Of a DNA stretch of 44,340 nucleotides, positions 1 through 7,297 are shown one piece after another (position 1 is the stretch's first letter; the number at the start of each line of letters is the position of its first letter). The notes beneath the pieces are model-generated. The model saw only the letters and a list, made by a program, of their open reading frames with translations. It searched no databases and had not been told where the DNA came from. The position numbers and the translations under genes are program-made. Origin of the DNA: Ignavibacteria bacterium UBA7675 (GTDB taxonomy: Bacteria > Bacteroidota > Ignavibacteria > Kapaibacteriales > UB7675); NCBI GenBank assembly GCA_002483085.1, contig DLHF01000010.1, forward strand, positions 13,638 through 57,977. Direction: 5' to 3'.

Positions 1-1139
1 TCGGTTGTTAGAAATTTGCCTGCGCTCGATGCCTGTGCCGGGAGTAGGTTTGTAAGTGCCGCCGTCGCCGTTGACGCCCCTGTGCCGCCGCGACTAATGG
101 GCAGTAGTCCGCTCCATCCGAGGGTGTGAACCGATCCCGCCGAAGTAATGATAACATTCGTATCATTGGCAAAGGTTTGGGTTGAAGACGAGAGTGTATT
201 CAGCGAGGTAATGCCTGTCGTGGGAAGAGCCTGTACCCCAAGCACACCTGTTGCATCAGCGATAAGCATTCGTGAGCCTGTACCGGCGAACGGAGCAAAC
301 CGGACTGCACCCGTATGAACATACAGCGCCGTCCCTGCGGCGCTTTCAAACCATCCTCCATGCGTATTGCCGGAACCTTTGACCCCTCCTGCGGTCGCTG
401 ATAATCCATACAGGCCGAAACTTCCTGCGGCAGAAGCGATCCCCTGCATACCATAAGCGCCGTTCACGCTATTGCCGCGTATAGCTGCCGCCGAGAACGA
501 TTCGGCGTCTATGGCAACCTGATTGTTACCACTGGCCGAAGAGCCGAAATACGAGCTTGACACCATATCGCCGGAGCGCCACGCAACATGAAGACGATTA
601 ACGGGAGAAGCCGCACCGATACCAACAAGACCATTGTGTTTCACAATGAACAGGTTATTATACTGTCCGCTACATTGGATGAGGTCACTTGCAATGCCAT
701 CGGTGGTAATGGTGAGCGCCTGCGCTCCGCCGCCTGCGGTGATTTCCAGCGCGGCATGACCGAAATTCTTGTTCAGGAGCATCCCGCCCCAATTGGCAGG
801 CGACGAATCATCAATAAGCAATCGGTAGTCAAGTGTACTCATGGAACCGGCGAAGTTGATGCCAATATTTCCTGCATTGTTTTCCCGTACAGAGGAGAAT
901 ACAAGGCCGGTTTCCCCCGATGATACTTTCGTGAATTTGTGCGCGTGTCCCCCGTAGGATGCCGGTGTATCATTCAGTGAAAGAAATGTGGTTTTCAGGG
1001 CATTGTACAGTGACACCAGAGCGTCTGTGACGCTCGTTCGGTTGAGAGTGACAGGAAGCGCCGACAGGCTTCCGATCTTCACGTCGGTAGCAAGGGCAAC
1101 ATCTCCAATCGGCTCTATTTGTTTGGTTCTGATAGGCAT
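1..1139 (-). CDS. Phage receptor-fibre-like protein, 3' end outside window
   Basis: An open minus-strand frame runs from an ATG at 1139 to the window edge: 379 codons with no stop, so the C-terminus is missing. The N-terminus (MPIRTKQIEPIGDVALATDV) resembles virion-attachment ends of fibres. Further on come the motif GIGAASPVNRLHV, found in many phage and bacterial tail-fibre or adhesin repeats, and near the edge PISRGGTGAS followed by LLPAQASSAGKFLTT, a hallmark of tail-fibre proteins before the C-terminal knob or peptidase_S74 chaperone. Gly/Ala/Ser/Asn-rich composition fits a trimeric beta-structured fibre. It is the last gene visible in the virus-like transcription unit, 17 bp after the PAPS-reductase-family gene. 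Family assignment is by motif recognition; the receptor is unknown. Confidence 0.8.
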   Translation of the reverse strand, partial: MPIRTKQIEPIGDVALATDVKIGSLSALPVTLNRTSVTDALVSLYNALKTTFLSLNDTPASYGGHAHKFTKVSSGETGLVFSSVRENNAGNIGINFAGSMSTLDYRLLIDDSSPANWGGMLLNKNFGHAALEITAGGGAQALTITTDGIASDLIQCSGQYNNLFIVKHNGLVGIGAASPVNRLHVAWRSGDMVSSSYFGSSASGNNQVAIDAESFSAAAIRGNSVNGAYGMQGIASAAGSFGLYGLSATAGGVKGSGNTHGGWFESAAGTALYVHTGAVRFAPFAGTGSRMLIADATGVLGVQALPTTGITSLNTLSSSTQTFANDTNVIITSAGSVHTLGWSGLLPISRGGTGASTATAALTNLLPAQASSAGKFLTT

Positions 1140-1156
1140 AGTAACTTCTTGTTGAA

Positions 1157-1999
1157 TTACTCACATATTCCCATAGCGCACGGTGAGCGGTGATCGCCAG
1201 CGATAGCTCCCTTGTCAGGTGCGAACTTTCTTCCTCTGCGGAGTTTACCTGTCTTACTCCACCGAACAACATCATCTATTGTGCAAACCGGCACAGTTCT
1301 ACCGTCTCGTGTCTGTACCATTTTACTGCGAAAACGGATGGGTACTTTATTGGGAGGAAAGAACGTACTGCCAAGTTTCTCTTCCTGTTCCCGCAAAAAA
1401 TCAATACGATCCGGACTTGTCGAAGTGATGGTAGCTATTTCAGCTTTTGAACTCATAATACACGGGTAGCAGCCAACCCGTGTACACCCCATACTATAGA
1501 GGGGATTCAGCGGAAACCCATATTCCGCGTGAATAGCTTTTACATCATCCAACGTCCAGTGTAGGAGCGGACGAAACGTAGGTACGCCAAAGTAACTGAG
1601 GTGGGCAGGTTCCATAGCAGGTAGCTGGGCACGCGCGTGTGATTCTTCGGCTCTCACTCCACTATGGTTCAACACCGAATGTCCCTGGGCAAGCAGGCCG
1701 TCAATAAATCGTTTCGTTGGTTTCATTTTCAGTTCCTGCGTACAGAACCGTGCAAGCGTTGAGGGAAATCGCCCTTTCTTTTGGGCAAGTTCATAGAATC
1801 CCCGGTCGGGTTCTATTGTTACGACAGGATGCAGTTCCCTGTCGATCTTTTCAATATGCCGGTACGTTTCCTCTGCTTCATTGTGGGTATTGCAAAAGGT
1901 TACGACGATAGAATCTTTCGGGTACCCGGACTTGTGGATAGCCCAAAGAAGAAGCGCAGTAGAATCTTTTCCACCGCTGATACCGATATGATAAAGCAT
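1157..1999 (-). CDS. PAPS reductase / DndC-like PP-loop protein, phage type
   Basis: The 280-residue protein opens with a PP-loop, SGGKDS at residues 8-13, the nucleotide-binding signature of the adenosine-phosphosulfate reductase/ATP-pyrophosphatase superfamily. A Cys cluster, GCTRVGCYPC near residues 171-180, plus an earlier FCTQE suggests an iron-sulfur or metal site, as in phage-encoded PAPS-reductase-like and DndC/IbrA-like proteins. Such proteins activate a sulfur- or nucleotide-linked substrate with ATP; the phage members have no settled substrate. It sits among fibre genes, 33 bp after its upstream neighbour, and no DndB/D/E partners are visible, so DNA phosphorothioation is only one option. 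Assimilatory sulfate reduction is unlikely in this setting. Superfamily is well supported, role is not. Confidence 0.82.
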   Translation of the reverse strand: MLYHIGISGGKDSTALLLWAIHKSGYPKDSIVVTFCNTHNEAEETYRHIEKIDRELHPVVTIEPDRGFYELAQKKGRFPSTLARFCTQELKMKPTKRFIDGLLAQGHSVLNHSGVRAEESHARAQLPAMEPAHLSYFGVPTFRPLLHWTLDDVKAIHAEYGFPLNPLYSMGCTRVGCYPCIMSSKAEIATITSTSPDRIDFLREQEEKLGSTFFPPNKVPIRFRSKMVQTRDGRTVPVCTIDDVVRWSKTGKLRRGRKFAPDKGAIAGDHRSPCAMGICE

Positions 2000-2032
2000 C
2001 TGGTGTGTGGTGAATTGTTGGTGAAAAGTTTG

Positions 2033-2746
2033 TTATTCAAACGTCGTGTAATGGGCAATCACTCTATCGGTGGTTTCAATATCAAAGGTGGCATTTGTCG
2101 AACTCCATGAGATAGTCTTGCCGGTGACGGTAAATGGGGCACTGCCGCCTGCTGGCGAATACGCAACCCCATTGACAAGCAAGACGACGGCAGTAGAAGC
2201 GACCGGCGTTTTGGTGAGCGCGTTCAGGGTATTGAGCGCCGTCACGGTTATCTGTTCCTGAAAAATATCACCACCGCCGCCGTCGGAGTCATCATCCACA
2301 TTGCGTTGTTTGACCCCGATTGCACTATCAGCCGGAATCCTGTGGAAATCAAACCTGTAGGCAAACTCAATATCGACAGTGGTTGCCGACGCAAATGTGT
2401 ACGCTGTTTCTGTTCCCGATTGTATTGTGTAATACGTCAGTGTGTACACGCCGCCGCTTTGGGTTAATCTCCCGAAAATCTCGTTTCCGGAAGCGTCGCT
2501 CATTTTCTGTTTTGTCGTTCCATTCCAGAGTTCGACGCGGTTGTAACTACCTGTAGTTATCACACCAACCGCATTTTCTGTAGCGGAGACTTGTAGCGGC
2601 ACAGAAACGCCGAGGCGTCCGGCTGTGCTCAGCGCCGTAGTAATAGCAGTTGTCACGGTATTACTTCCGCCCGATGCACTCAACCCGGCAACGCGGACGT
2701 AGGCACTCTGTACGTGCTCAACCTGTTTGGACTGTATTTTACTCAT
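2033..2746 (-). CDS. Putative virion/fibre protein, beta-rich
   Basis: This 237-residue protein is rich in Thr, Val, Ser and Ala, with alternating hydrophobic residues typical of beta structure. It begins with MSKIQSKQVEHVQSAYVRV. A flexible acidic/glycine spacer (DDDSDGGGG) lies near residue 155 and separates two parts. The C-terminal part (NALTKTPVASTAVVLLVNGV, then WSSTNATFDIETTDRVIAHY) resembles short C-terminal domains repeated in phage tail and fibre proteins. There is no signal peptide or TM segment. It is followed after 33 bp by the PAPS-reductase-like gene and preceded by a 100-residue protein 7 bp away. I do not recognise a named family; a virion surface component is inferred from context. 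Confidence 0.65.
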   Translation of the reverse strand: MSKIQSKQVEHVQSAYVRVAGLSASGGSNTVTTAITTALSTAGRLGVSVPLQVSATENAVGVITTGSYNRVELWNGTTKQKMSDASGNEIFGRLTQSGGVYTLTYYTIQSGTETAYTFASATTVDIEFAYRFDFHRIPADSAIGVKQRNVDDDSDGGGGDIFQEQITVTALNTLNALTKTPVASTAVVLLVNGVAYSPAGGSAPFTVTGKTISWSSTNATFDIETTDRVIAHYTTFE

Positions 2747-2753
2747 ACCATCT

Positions 2754-3056
2754 TCAGGATTTGGTTCTCATGTAATCAATGGTGAAACTGTCAGTTGTTT
2801 CCAGAGTTATTCCGCTTATCCATTCCAGTTGTGTTCCGTCGATGGTGTACTGGAGGCCGAATCGTGCCCGTACACCATTGACACATAGTTCCGACAGGTG
2901 CGGCAGAATCGGCGCGTGCAGAAGCGTGAACACGGTTTGTCCGTCAGTCTCTATCGAAAGAAACTCGTGGACTTCCTCATACGCCAGATTCTCAAGCTGG
3001 ACAGCGTCCCAAAGGTTGCGACCTGTGGCCTCATCGTATTGGTGAACGGTGCGCAT
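2754..3056 (-). CDS. Small hypothetical protein of the fibre cluster
   Basis: A 100-residue protein starting at ATG 3056, 6 bp after the tail-collar gene stop and 7 bp before the next start, so co-translated in a compact operon. Its C-terminal half (VFTLLHAPILPHLSELCVNG, then QLEWISGITLETTDSFTIDY) shows the FTL.H.P.....VNG..... pattern often seen in short phage baseplate or fibre beta domains, and it shares the VNG element with the 237-residue neighbour. No signal peptide or TM. Function unknown; probably a small virion protein. Confidence 0.6.
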   Translation of the reverse strand: MRTVHQYDEATGRNLWDAVQLENLAYEEVHEFLSIETDGQTVFTLLHAPILPHLSELCVNGVRARFGLQYTIDGTQLEWISGITLETTDSFTIDYMRTKS

Positions 3057-3062
3057 GGATCG

Positions 3063-3620
3063 TCACGTTTTAATGATAAAATTCAGGACAACATACGGCA
3101 TCATATTGTTATGTCTGGCAGTCACACCGTTATTTTCGGGCGTGTTATTTTCGAGTGCAGTTGAATGCAGTGTTGCATTCTCTGTCGGTGTTGTCGCGTA
3201 GGGCGTTGTTATCGGTAGCCCGTTGGTGCGATTCAGAGGGCTTGCGCCAAAGAAGTTCCCGGCAGGAGTGCTGGTTCTTGTTGTACTGGCGGAGTCTCCG
3301 TCACAGAAGAGTAGATGCGTATGCACAGGAAGTTGTCCGGGCGAGAGTGATTCTGTTTCAGAGCCGCCGGAGAAATACAATGTGCGTGGGCTGAGGCTCG
3401 AACCTGTTGCGTTTCCTACGATAACCTTTGACTGTATATCGGGCAGCAGGTGATACCCCGGCATTGTCCTGTCTGCTTCGGGCAACAGGACGCAGAGAGC
3501 CGGATAGACCGCCGCCGCAATCGGTGAGCCGGTACAGAGCAGCCAGCCCGCAGGAGCCACCTCACCCACATAGGGCATAATGAAGCCGGTTATAACCAGT
3601 GCGTCAAGGTCGATTCTCAC
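3063..3620 (-). CDS. Tail-collar (microcystin-dependent-protein-like) fibre protein 1
   Basis: The 185-residue protein carries a phage tail collar fold. The N-terminal motif GEVAPAGWLLCTG is followed by AAAVYPALCVLL, LPDIQSKVIVG, a SLSPGQLPVHTHL histidine motif and a C-terminal NNMMPYVVLNFIIKT. These match the order of the Tail Collar Domain family (PF07484), which forms receptor-contact or fibre-base units. Translation starts at a GTG whose GTGA overlaps the stop of the preceding collar gene, so the two are coupled; no upstream ATG exists. It is a diverged tandem paralogue of 3617-4168. Neither collar gene says by itself whether the particle is tailed, since this fold is also found in host-secreted proteins. 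Confidence 0.85.
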   Translation of the reverse strand: MRIDLDALVITGFIMPYVGEVAPAGWLLCTGSPIAAAVYPALCVLLPEADRTMPGYHLLPDIQSKVIVGNATGSSLSPRTLYFSGGSETESLSPGQLPVHTHLLFCDGDSASTTRTSTPAGNFFGASPLNRTNGLPITTPYATTPTENATLHSTALENNTPENNGVTARHNNMMPYVVLNFIIKT

Positions 3621-4168
3621 AGTGCTTTCATAATGTAGTGTAGAACAGTGTATGGTTGCATATTGAAATGCGGTTCGCCGCCGCCACTCGGCGCGACGGC
3701 GTCCGCATTCATCGTTGCATTGGAAGCAGTGTTGTATGTTTGATCGACAGGCTGCCCGGAAGAAGAATGGACTGCATTTGCAGCCGGATAATTTCCTGCG
3801 GGAGTACCGGCGTTACCCACAGCCGTGTTGCATTTGATCGTGTGCGCGTGTGCCGGTATCTCCTCTACGATAAGAGTGTGAAACTCTTCACCACCGACCT
3901 CTCCGATGGTACGCAGGGACAACCCCGACCCCTGCCCACTACCAACCACCGTGCGCCCCCGTAAGTCGGGTAAGCGAAAATATCCTGCCTCTGCTGTTCC
4001 GAACCGTGTTCCTACAAGCGCAAACAGTTTCGGGTATTGTGCCACAGCAAGAGCGGCACCATTACAGGAGAGCCAGCCTGCCGGTGCTTCGTCATGGGGA
4101 TAGGCAATAATAACGCCGACAGGCAGAACAGGGACAGAACCCGGTGGTGGTAGTAGTTCACGTGGCAT
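3617..4168 (-). CDS. Tail-collar (microcystin-dependent-protein-like) fibre protein 2
   Basis: This 183-residue protein uses ATG 4168, preceded by a clear purine-rich ribosome site (AAAAGGAAGAACG); the frame extends further upstream but that part overlaps the preceding gene. Family signatures are HDEAPAGWLSCNG, AVAQYPKLFALVG, RLPDLRGRTVVG, EEIPAHAHTI and the terminal FNMQPYTVLHYIMKA. PDLRGR and the PxHxH and NMQP motifs are diagnostic of the Tail Collar Domain family. The stop overlaps the GTG start of its paralogue at 3620. It lies directly after the lysis cassette, so fibres and lysis proteins appear to share one transcript started near 7120-7300. A receptor-binding accessory role is inferred. 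Confidence 0.88.
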   Translation of the reverse strand: MPRELLPPPGSVPVLPVGVIIAYPHDEAPAGWLSCNGAALAVAQYPKLFALVGTRFGTAEAGYFRLPDLRGRTVVGSGQGSGLSLRTIGEVGGEEFHTLIVEEIPAHAHTIKCNTAVGNAGTPAGNYPAANAVHSSSGQPVDQTYNTASNATMNADAVAPSGGGEPHFNMQPYTVLHYIMKAL

Positions 4169-4179
4169 CGTTCTTCCTT

Positions 4180-4740
4180 TTATCGCTTCTCGGTGAGTAG
4201 GTAGTGATCTATAAGGATTCCGACGACGACACAACCAACCGGCACAAGGATCTCTTCGAGTACGCCTTTGTCTTCCTTGCTCTGTGGAATGAGCGTTGCA
4301 TACTCGGTGATCTGGATTTTCTGCGGTGCTTCTCGCACAACAACGGAACGGGGACGTGCTCCAATATCATCGAAAACAATCTGCACGGTGTCGAGTGTAA
4401 CCGGCAGGATCGTATCGAGCACGATTTCCCGCTCATAGCCCAGGTGTGCGAGTTCTGTTCGCACAGAATCCAGTTCCCTGACAAGCGTTCGGATGCGCCT
4501 TGTTTTCCGTTCGTCCGTCGTGTCCCGAAGACGTTCGCGTACTGTCGCCGTTGTCACCTCATGCAGTTCGATGCGCCGTGCCGGAACCTCAACGATTCTC
4601 GGCACGGCAACGGTGATTGTTTGCACTGAGAAATAACGTGCATGAATCCAGAGCGCACCGAACAGGATCGTCGAGACAAGGAACAACGCCGTAAAGAACA
4701 TCCATTTGGAGGCGGTATTGCCGCCGTTTGCATTACTCAT
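4180..4740 (-). CDS. Bitopic membrane protein, candidate spanin-like lysis component
   Basis: The 186 residues begin with a short polar segment, then a TM helix (WMFFTALFLVSTILFGALWI, about residues 13-32). A long charged helical region follows (DTTDERKTRRIRTLVRELDS), probably a coiled coil, and a second hydrophobic stretch near the C-terminus (VPVGCVVVGILIDHYLL). It overlaps the endolysin gene by 8 bp and sits immediately downstream of it, the place where spanin genes lie in many phage lysis cassettes. A two-TM topology with a periplasmic coiled coil could bridge membranes, but no lipobox is present, so it is not a canonical o-spanin or u-spanin. A small virion membrane protein is the alternative. 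Confidence 0.6.
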   Translation of the reverse strand: MSNANGGNTASKWMFFTALFLVSTILFGALWIHARYFSVQTITVAVPRIVEVPARRIELHEVTTATVRERLRDTTDERKTRRIRTLVRELDSVRTELAHLGYEREIVLDTILPVTLDTVQIVFDDIGARPRSVVVREAPQKIQITEYATLIPQSKEDKGVLEEILVPVGCVVVGILIDHYLLTEKR

Positions 4741-5347
4741 AGGTTACTGGTGTTATGTAGCGGATGCGGTGGTAATCGTAGCGTTTTATCTGTCGAACCT
4801 GTTCATACACGCCGTCGCCTTCACGTGAGCCGCGCTTGTTGGTGTTTCCGCCGACGGATTTTCCTTTTGCCGTTACCTCATGAGGGCCGTCACGCACACG
4901 CGGCCAGTCTTCCGTCGCTGTTTCGATATGGCCGTTTATGGTATTGCCATTAAACCATACAAGCAGGTCTCCTCGTCGCACGTAGTAACGCCCCGATAAC
5001 ACATCTTCAGCCCGAATACTCTCTTTGGTGACAAAGCGCCGGGCGAGTCCTGATCGTACTTTCGGCAGGGTTGCTTTGGCTGCATCAAGGCAATAACTGA
5101 TGAACGCCGCACACCATGCAGTTCCTTTCCGTAACCCGACCGCACGAAGGAACATCTCGACAATTCTTCCGTCGTTCTGCCCCGTCTTTTCCCGAACACC
5201 GACGTAGTGCAGAGCCGTATCGACGTGCGCCGCTTTGCCTGCCGCCTTAACTGCGTGTGATTGCGGCGGCAATGATGATGCAAACGCCCAGGACAGCAAG
5301 GCCAACAGCAGTGTTGCGCTCAACAAACAACGAACGAAGAATGTCAT
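4733..5347 (-). CDS. CHAP-type peptidoglycan hydrolase, endolysin candidate
   Basis: ATG 5347 gives 204 residues starting MTFFVRCLLSATLLLALLSWAF, a signal peptide or signal-arrest-release TM helix; an extended frame to 5467 overlaps the holin-like gene even more and is less likely. The catalytic region resembles CHAP/NlpC-P60-like amidase-endopeptidases: GTAWCAAFISYCL (Cys79), a RRGDLLVWF strand typical of CHAP, and GHIETATE (His140). It should cut peptide or amide bonds in peptidoglycan. The first 100 bp are nested inside the 3' end of the three-TM protein gene 5247-5552 and the 3' end overlaps the next TM protein by 8 bp. This architecture strongly suggests a lysis cassette with translational coupling. 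Confidence 0.8.
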   Translation of the reverse strand: MTFFVRCLLSATLLLALLSWAFASSLPPQSHAVKAAGKAAHVDTALHYVGVREKTGQNDGRIVEMFLRAVGLRKGTAWCAAFISYCLDAAKATLPKVRSGLARRFVTKESIRAEDVLSGRYYVRRGDLLVWFNGNTINGHIETATEDWPRVRDGPHEVTAKGKSVGGNTNKRGSREGDGVYEQVRQIKRYDYHRIRYITPVTYE

Positions 5348-5552
5348 AGGGCTTAATCCAGAGTTTGTCTGTGAGTGAAATGAGGACGATGCCCACAGTG
5401 GCATAGACAAGCATCGCACCGAAAGACGAAAAATCGGGAAGGAAAAACACACCGACGAGGTGAACACCTACAACCGTCACAAGAAAGCCGAGGATTGTAC
5501 GCCAGTATTCCGAAGGCATGAGTTTCGCAATGATCTTTTTAAGAAGTGTCAC
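5247..5552 (-). CDS. Three-TM small membrane protein, holin candidate
   Basis: The 101-residue protein has a basic N-terminus (MTLLKKIIAKLMPSEYWR) and three hydrophobic segments: about residues 19-38 (ILGFLVTVVGVHLVGVFFL), 44-62 (FGAMLVYATVGIVLISL) and 82-100 (VGLAVLGVCIIIAAAITRS). Size, TM count and position just before the CHAP enzyme match class I holins, which form cytoplasmic membrane pores that time lysis. The gene overlaps the endolysin by about 100 bp and the upstream TM/coiled-coil gene by 14 bp. I do not recognise a specific holin family, so the function is inferred from topology and neighbours. Confidence 0.68.
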   Translation of the reverse strand: MTLLKKIIAKLMPSEYWRTILGFLVTVVGVHLVGVFFLPDFSSFGAMLVYATVGIVLISLTDKLWIKPYDILRSLFVERNTAVGLAVLGVCIIIAAAITRS

Positions 5553-5871
5553 TGGTATTCCTTTGGTGTTTTAGAGTGGTAATGTCTGTTGCCTGTTGTG
5601 TTAGTTGTGCGTCGTGTCTCTGAAGGATTGCCTGCATTAGCTGTACTTCCTGCCGAACAAGCTGGACAGTGATTGCCAGACCTTGCTGATCTTCTACCAA
5701 TTTGCGGACAGTATCAGCAAATTGCTTGAGAAAGTACGTCGTGAGAAGGAACAGGATTGCAAGAAAGATTTTCACTAAATCAGAGACACTGGTAATATCG
5801 AACTCAGTCGCTAATTGAGCCGCTTGCAGTGCATAGAATTTTCCTGCGGTCAGGATAAACAGTATTGTCAC
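5539..5871 (-). CDS. TM plus coiled-coil protein of the lysis cassette
   Basis: This 110-residue protein has a short hydrophobic N-terminus (MTILFILTAGKFYALQ), a second strong TM helix (LVKIFLAILFLLTTYFLKQF, about residues 32-51), then a long Gln/Leu/Val-rich helical tail (VRQEVQLMQAILQRHDAQLT) likely to form a coiled coil. This layout resembles phage holin-like or haemolysin-XhlA-like proteins and Rz-type inner-membrane spanins. It overlaps the holin-like gene by 14 bp and ends the run of virion-like genes upstream. Either an antiholin or a spanin subunit is possible; sequence alone does not decide. Confidence 0.6.
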   Translation of the reverse strand: MTILFILTAGKFYALQAAQLATEFDITSVSDLVKIFLAILFLLTTYFLKQFADTVRKLVEDQQGLAITVQLVRQEVQLMQAILQRHDAQLTQQATDITTLKHQRNTSDTS

Positions 5872-5900
5872 TTGTCCTCCTTTCTCTACTCCGATAAGAA

Positions 5901-6215
5901 TTATTCTTCTTCGGAGAGAATTTTAATAGTCCCGCCAGTAACACCGCCCGGCGCATACACGAGCCGGTAAAACCCCGACGCAGTTTCCAGTTCCAGTAAG
6001 AGCCTATCGGCAGCGTTCGTGGCGGTTGTAATCGTAACTGTGTGTGCAATGGTGACTTCCGAGCGATCCAGCGACAGGTGAAGCTCAATCGTTGCATTGA
6101 GTGTGCCGGTGAGTGCCGTCCAGCAGAGTTGCAAAGCGATCTTTCGCTTGGGCTTGATGCTCTGCCATTCTGCCGAATGGGGTGATGCCGCTGATCCGGT
6201 GAGTAGGGTTTTCAT
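5901..6215 (-). CDS. Hypothetical protein, beta-rich, probably virion-associated
   Basis: The 104-residue product starts MKTLLTGSAASPHSAEWQSI and contains alternating hydrophobic strands (KIALQLCWTALTGTLNATIE, then VTIAHTVTITTA and GFYRLVYAPGGVTGGTI), ending in an acidic LSEEE. There is no signal peptide or TM helix. The LYAPGGVT-like C-terminus and size recall small phage proteins that form a beta sandwich between structural parts, but no family is recognised. It lies 15 bp downstream of a 181-residue protein and 29 bp upstream of the lysis cassette, in the transcription unit that begins near the second ATTGCA array. Confidence 0.6.
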   Translation of the reverse strand: MKTLLTGSAASPHSAEWQSIKPKRKIALQLCWTALTGTLNATIELHLSLDRSEVTIAHTVTITTATNAADRLLLELETASGFYRLVYAPGGVTGGTIKILSEEE

Positions 6216-6230
6216 GTGGTGATGGTTCTG

Positions 6231-6776
6231 TTAGCTGATGTACCTATCTAATAGATTGTGCTCCTGTGTTGCAAGAAACTGTGCTTCGGTAATGGTGCAT
6301 TCTACCGGCACATTGGTGGAATTGAGCATTCGTACTACAAGAGAAAGTCGGTCGCCTGCACGGAGGTACAGATAACTGTCTCCGTCAAATGCGTAGTCGG
6401 TTTCCAGCCCGTCGGTCTGTCGTGCCCGTTCACGGGCAAAGAAAACATCTCTGGTGTCGCCGAGGCTGGTAAGCCGAACTGCAATTGCGGAGCCGGGAAG
6501 CGACCCGCTTGTTGTTGTGCTTGCTCGTACACTTGCTGCGATACGTACATATTGATTGCGCGGTGATTCCCACACAAACGGTTCAAACAGATGTGTGCCG
6601 GGGTGCTCTTTCACCGCAACAGGTAACGCGATAGGTACATCCGGATAGATGCCCGGCGGCAGTGTATAGGCTTGTGGCACCTCGTTTCTGTAGTGAAAGA
6701 CGACCTCGGCGGTGCCCGTGCCTGAATCCCGCTTGTACGGCGGTGGGATGAATGTTTTTTTTGTGAAGATTGCCAT
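6231..6776 (-). CDS. Hypothetical 181-residue beta-rich protein, virion candidate
   Basis: The protein begins MAIFTKKTFIPPPYKRDSGT and continues with strand-like segments (VRIAASVRASTTTSGSLPGS, then AIAVRLTSLGDTRDVFF and YLYLRAGDRLSLVVRMLNST). It has a balanced charge, no TM helix and no signal peptide. The Gly/Ser loops and the YLRAGD turn suggest a jelly-roll or immunoglobulin-like fold as seen in small capsid, cement or spike-base proteins, but this is a pattern impression only. Genes on each side are spaced 10 and 15 bp, so it belongs to the same operon as the lysis and fibre genes. Confidence 0.6.
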   Translation of the reverse strand: MAIFTKKTFIPPPYKRDSGTGTAEVVFHYRNEVPQAYTLPPGIYPDVPIALPVAVKEHPGTHLFEPFVWESPRNQYVRIAASVRASTTTSGSLPGSAIAVRLTSLGDTRDVFFARERARQTDGLETDYAFDGDSYLYLRAGDRLSLVVRMLNSTNVPVECTITEAQFLATQEHNLLDRYIS

Positions 6777-6786
6777 AGCGCCTCGC

Positions 6787-7116
6787 TCACTTTCGGGGGA
6801 TTCCGAGAAGTTTCAGGTAAAAATCTGCGTCCGATGCCATTTTCTCTGTCGTGTCCACCGGAAGCGTCTGCCAGTCGAAGATGTTCAATACGTCGATTGC
6901 CGCCTGCGGGCAATCCGGTGAGACATGCAGCGTCGGTAACTCGCCGCGCCAGAACCAATCCGTTCGTTTGACAGCGATGTTTTTTCCCAAAAGAAAATTC
7001 CGAAGCTGATCGGCGAGTTTTTGTATGCGTTCCTGCGTTACTTTCGGCCAATTGTATTTGGCAAGGGCATTGAAAAATGCCTGTGGGACATCTGGGGAAA
7101 TCAGTTGTTCGGCCAT
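6787..7116 (-). CDS. Small protein with internal duplication, first gene after ATTGCA array
   Basis: This 109-residue protein appears built from two related halves. Residues around 8-27 (SPDVPQAFFNALAKYNWPKV) align with residues around 66-85 (SPDCPQAAIDVLNIFDWQTL), and both are followed by a charged helix ending in F-L-L-G or K-L-L-G. The halves are probably helical. No enzymatic motif is visible. It is the first gene of the left-hand transcription unit, 80 bp downstream of the 11-bp repeat array, a position typical of regulators or abundantly made virion proteins. I do not recognise the family and give no function. Confidence 0.65.
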   Translation of the reverse strand: MAEQLISPDVPQAFFNALAKYNWPKVTQERIQKLADQLRNFLLGKNIAVKRTDWFWRGELPTLHVSPDCPQAAIDVLNIFDWQTLPVDTTEKMASDADFYLKLLGIPRK

Positions 7117-7297
7117 AGTGGTAGTTGAATGGTGGAGAAGAAAACTGGTAGTGTCGTTCTGAAGTACAAAAATACGGCGTTAATCTTGCATCTTGTGCAA
7201 TCTCTATGCAATGTCAGTGCAATCTCTATGCAATCATTTTGCAAAGGTAGTCTGGTGAGGTGCCCTCCGTCTGCTGTATAGATTGATACAGATTCCG
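7117..7297 (-). promoter_or_regulatory. Intergenic control region of the lysis/fibre unit
   Basis: This 181-bp gap is the longest gene-free stretch inside the virus-like block. It holds the ATTGCA repeat array at 7196-7245 and then an AT-rich stretch (about 7140-7180) before ATG 7116. A promoter firing leftward is likely here because the array recurs in front of the element's first gene at the other end. The 68-residue frame that crosses it is low-complexity across the repeats and not a gene. No sigma motif can be named with confidence. Confidence 0.6.
7196..7245 (-). repeat. Five-copy 11-bp iteron array (ATTGCA)
   Basis: On the plus strand TGCAAT or TGCAAA occurs at 7196, 7207, 7218, 7229 and 7240, an exact 11-bp step, with one further TGCA at 7187 off register. 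On the minus strand the unit reads ATTGCAnnnnn, with two copies ATTGCATAGAG alternating with ATTGCACTGAC. The same motif with the same step lies at 20452-20490. One helical turn per copy suggests side-by-side binding of a protein on one DNA face: a repressor, activator or initiator. Confidence 0.85.

Noticed and set aside
970..1275. 101-residue minus-strand frame between fibre and PAPS-reductase-like genes
   Set aside because: It overlaps both neighbours in another frame; the fibre frame from 1139 to the edge explains the DNA.
1934..1942. DnaA-box-like sequence TGTGGATAG
   Set aside because: A single 8-of-9 match inside the PAPS-reductase-like coding sequence, no cluster around it.
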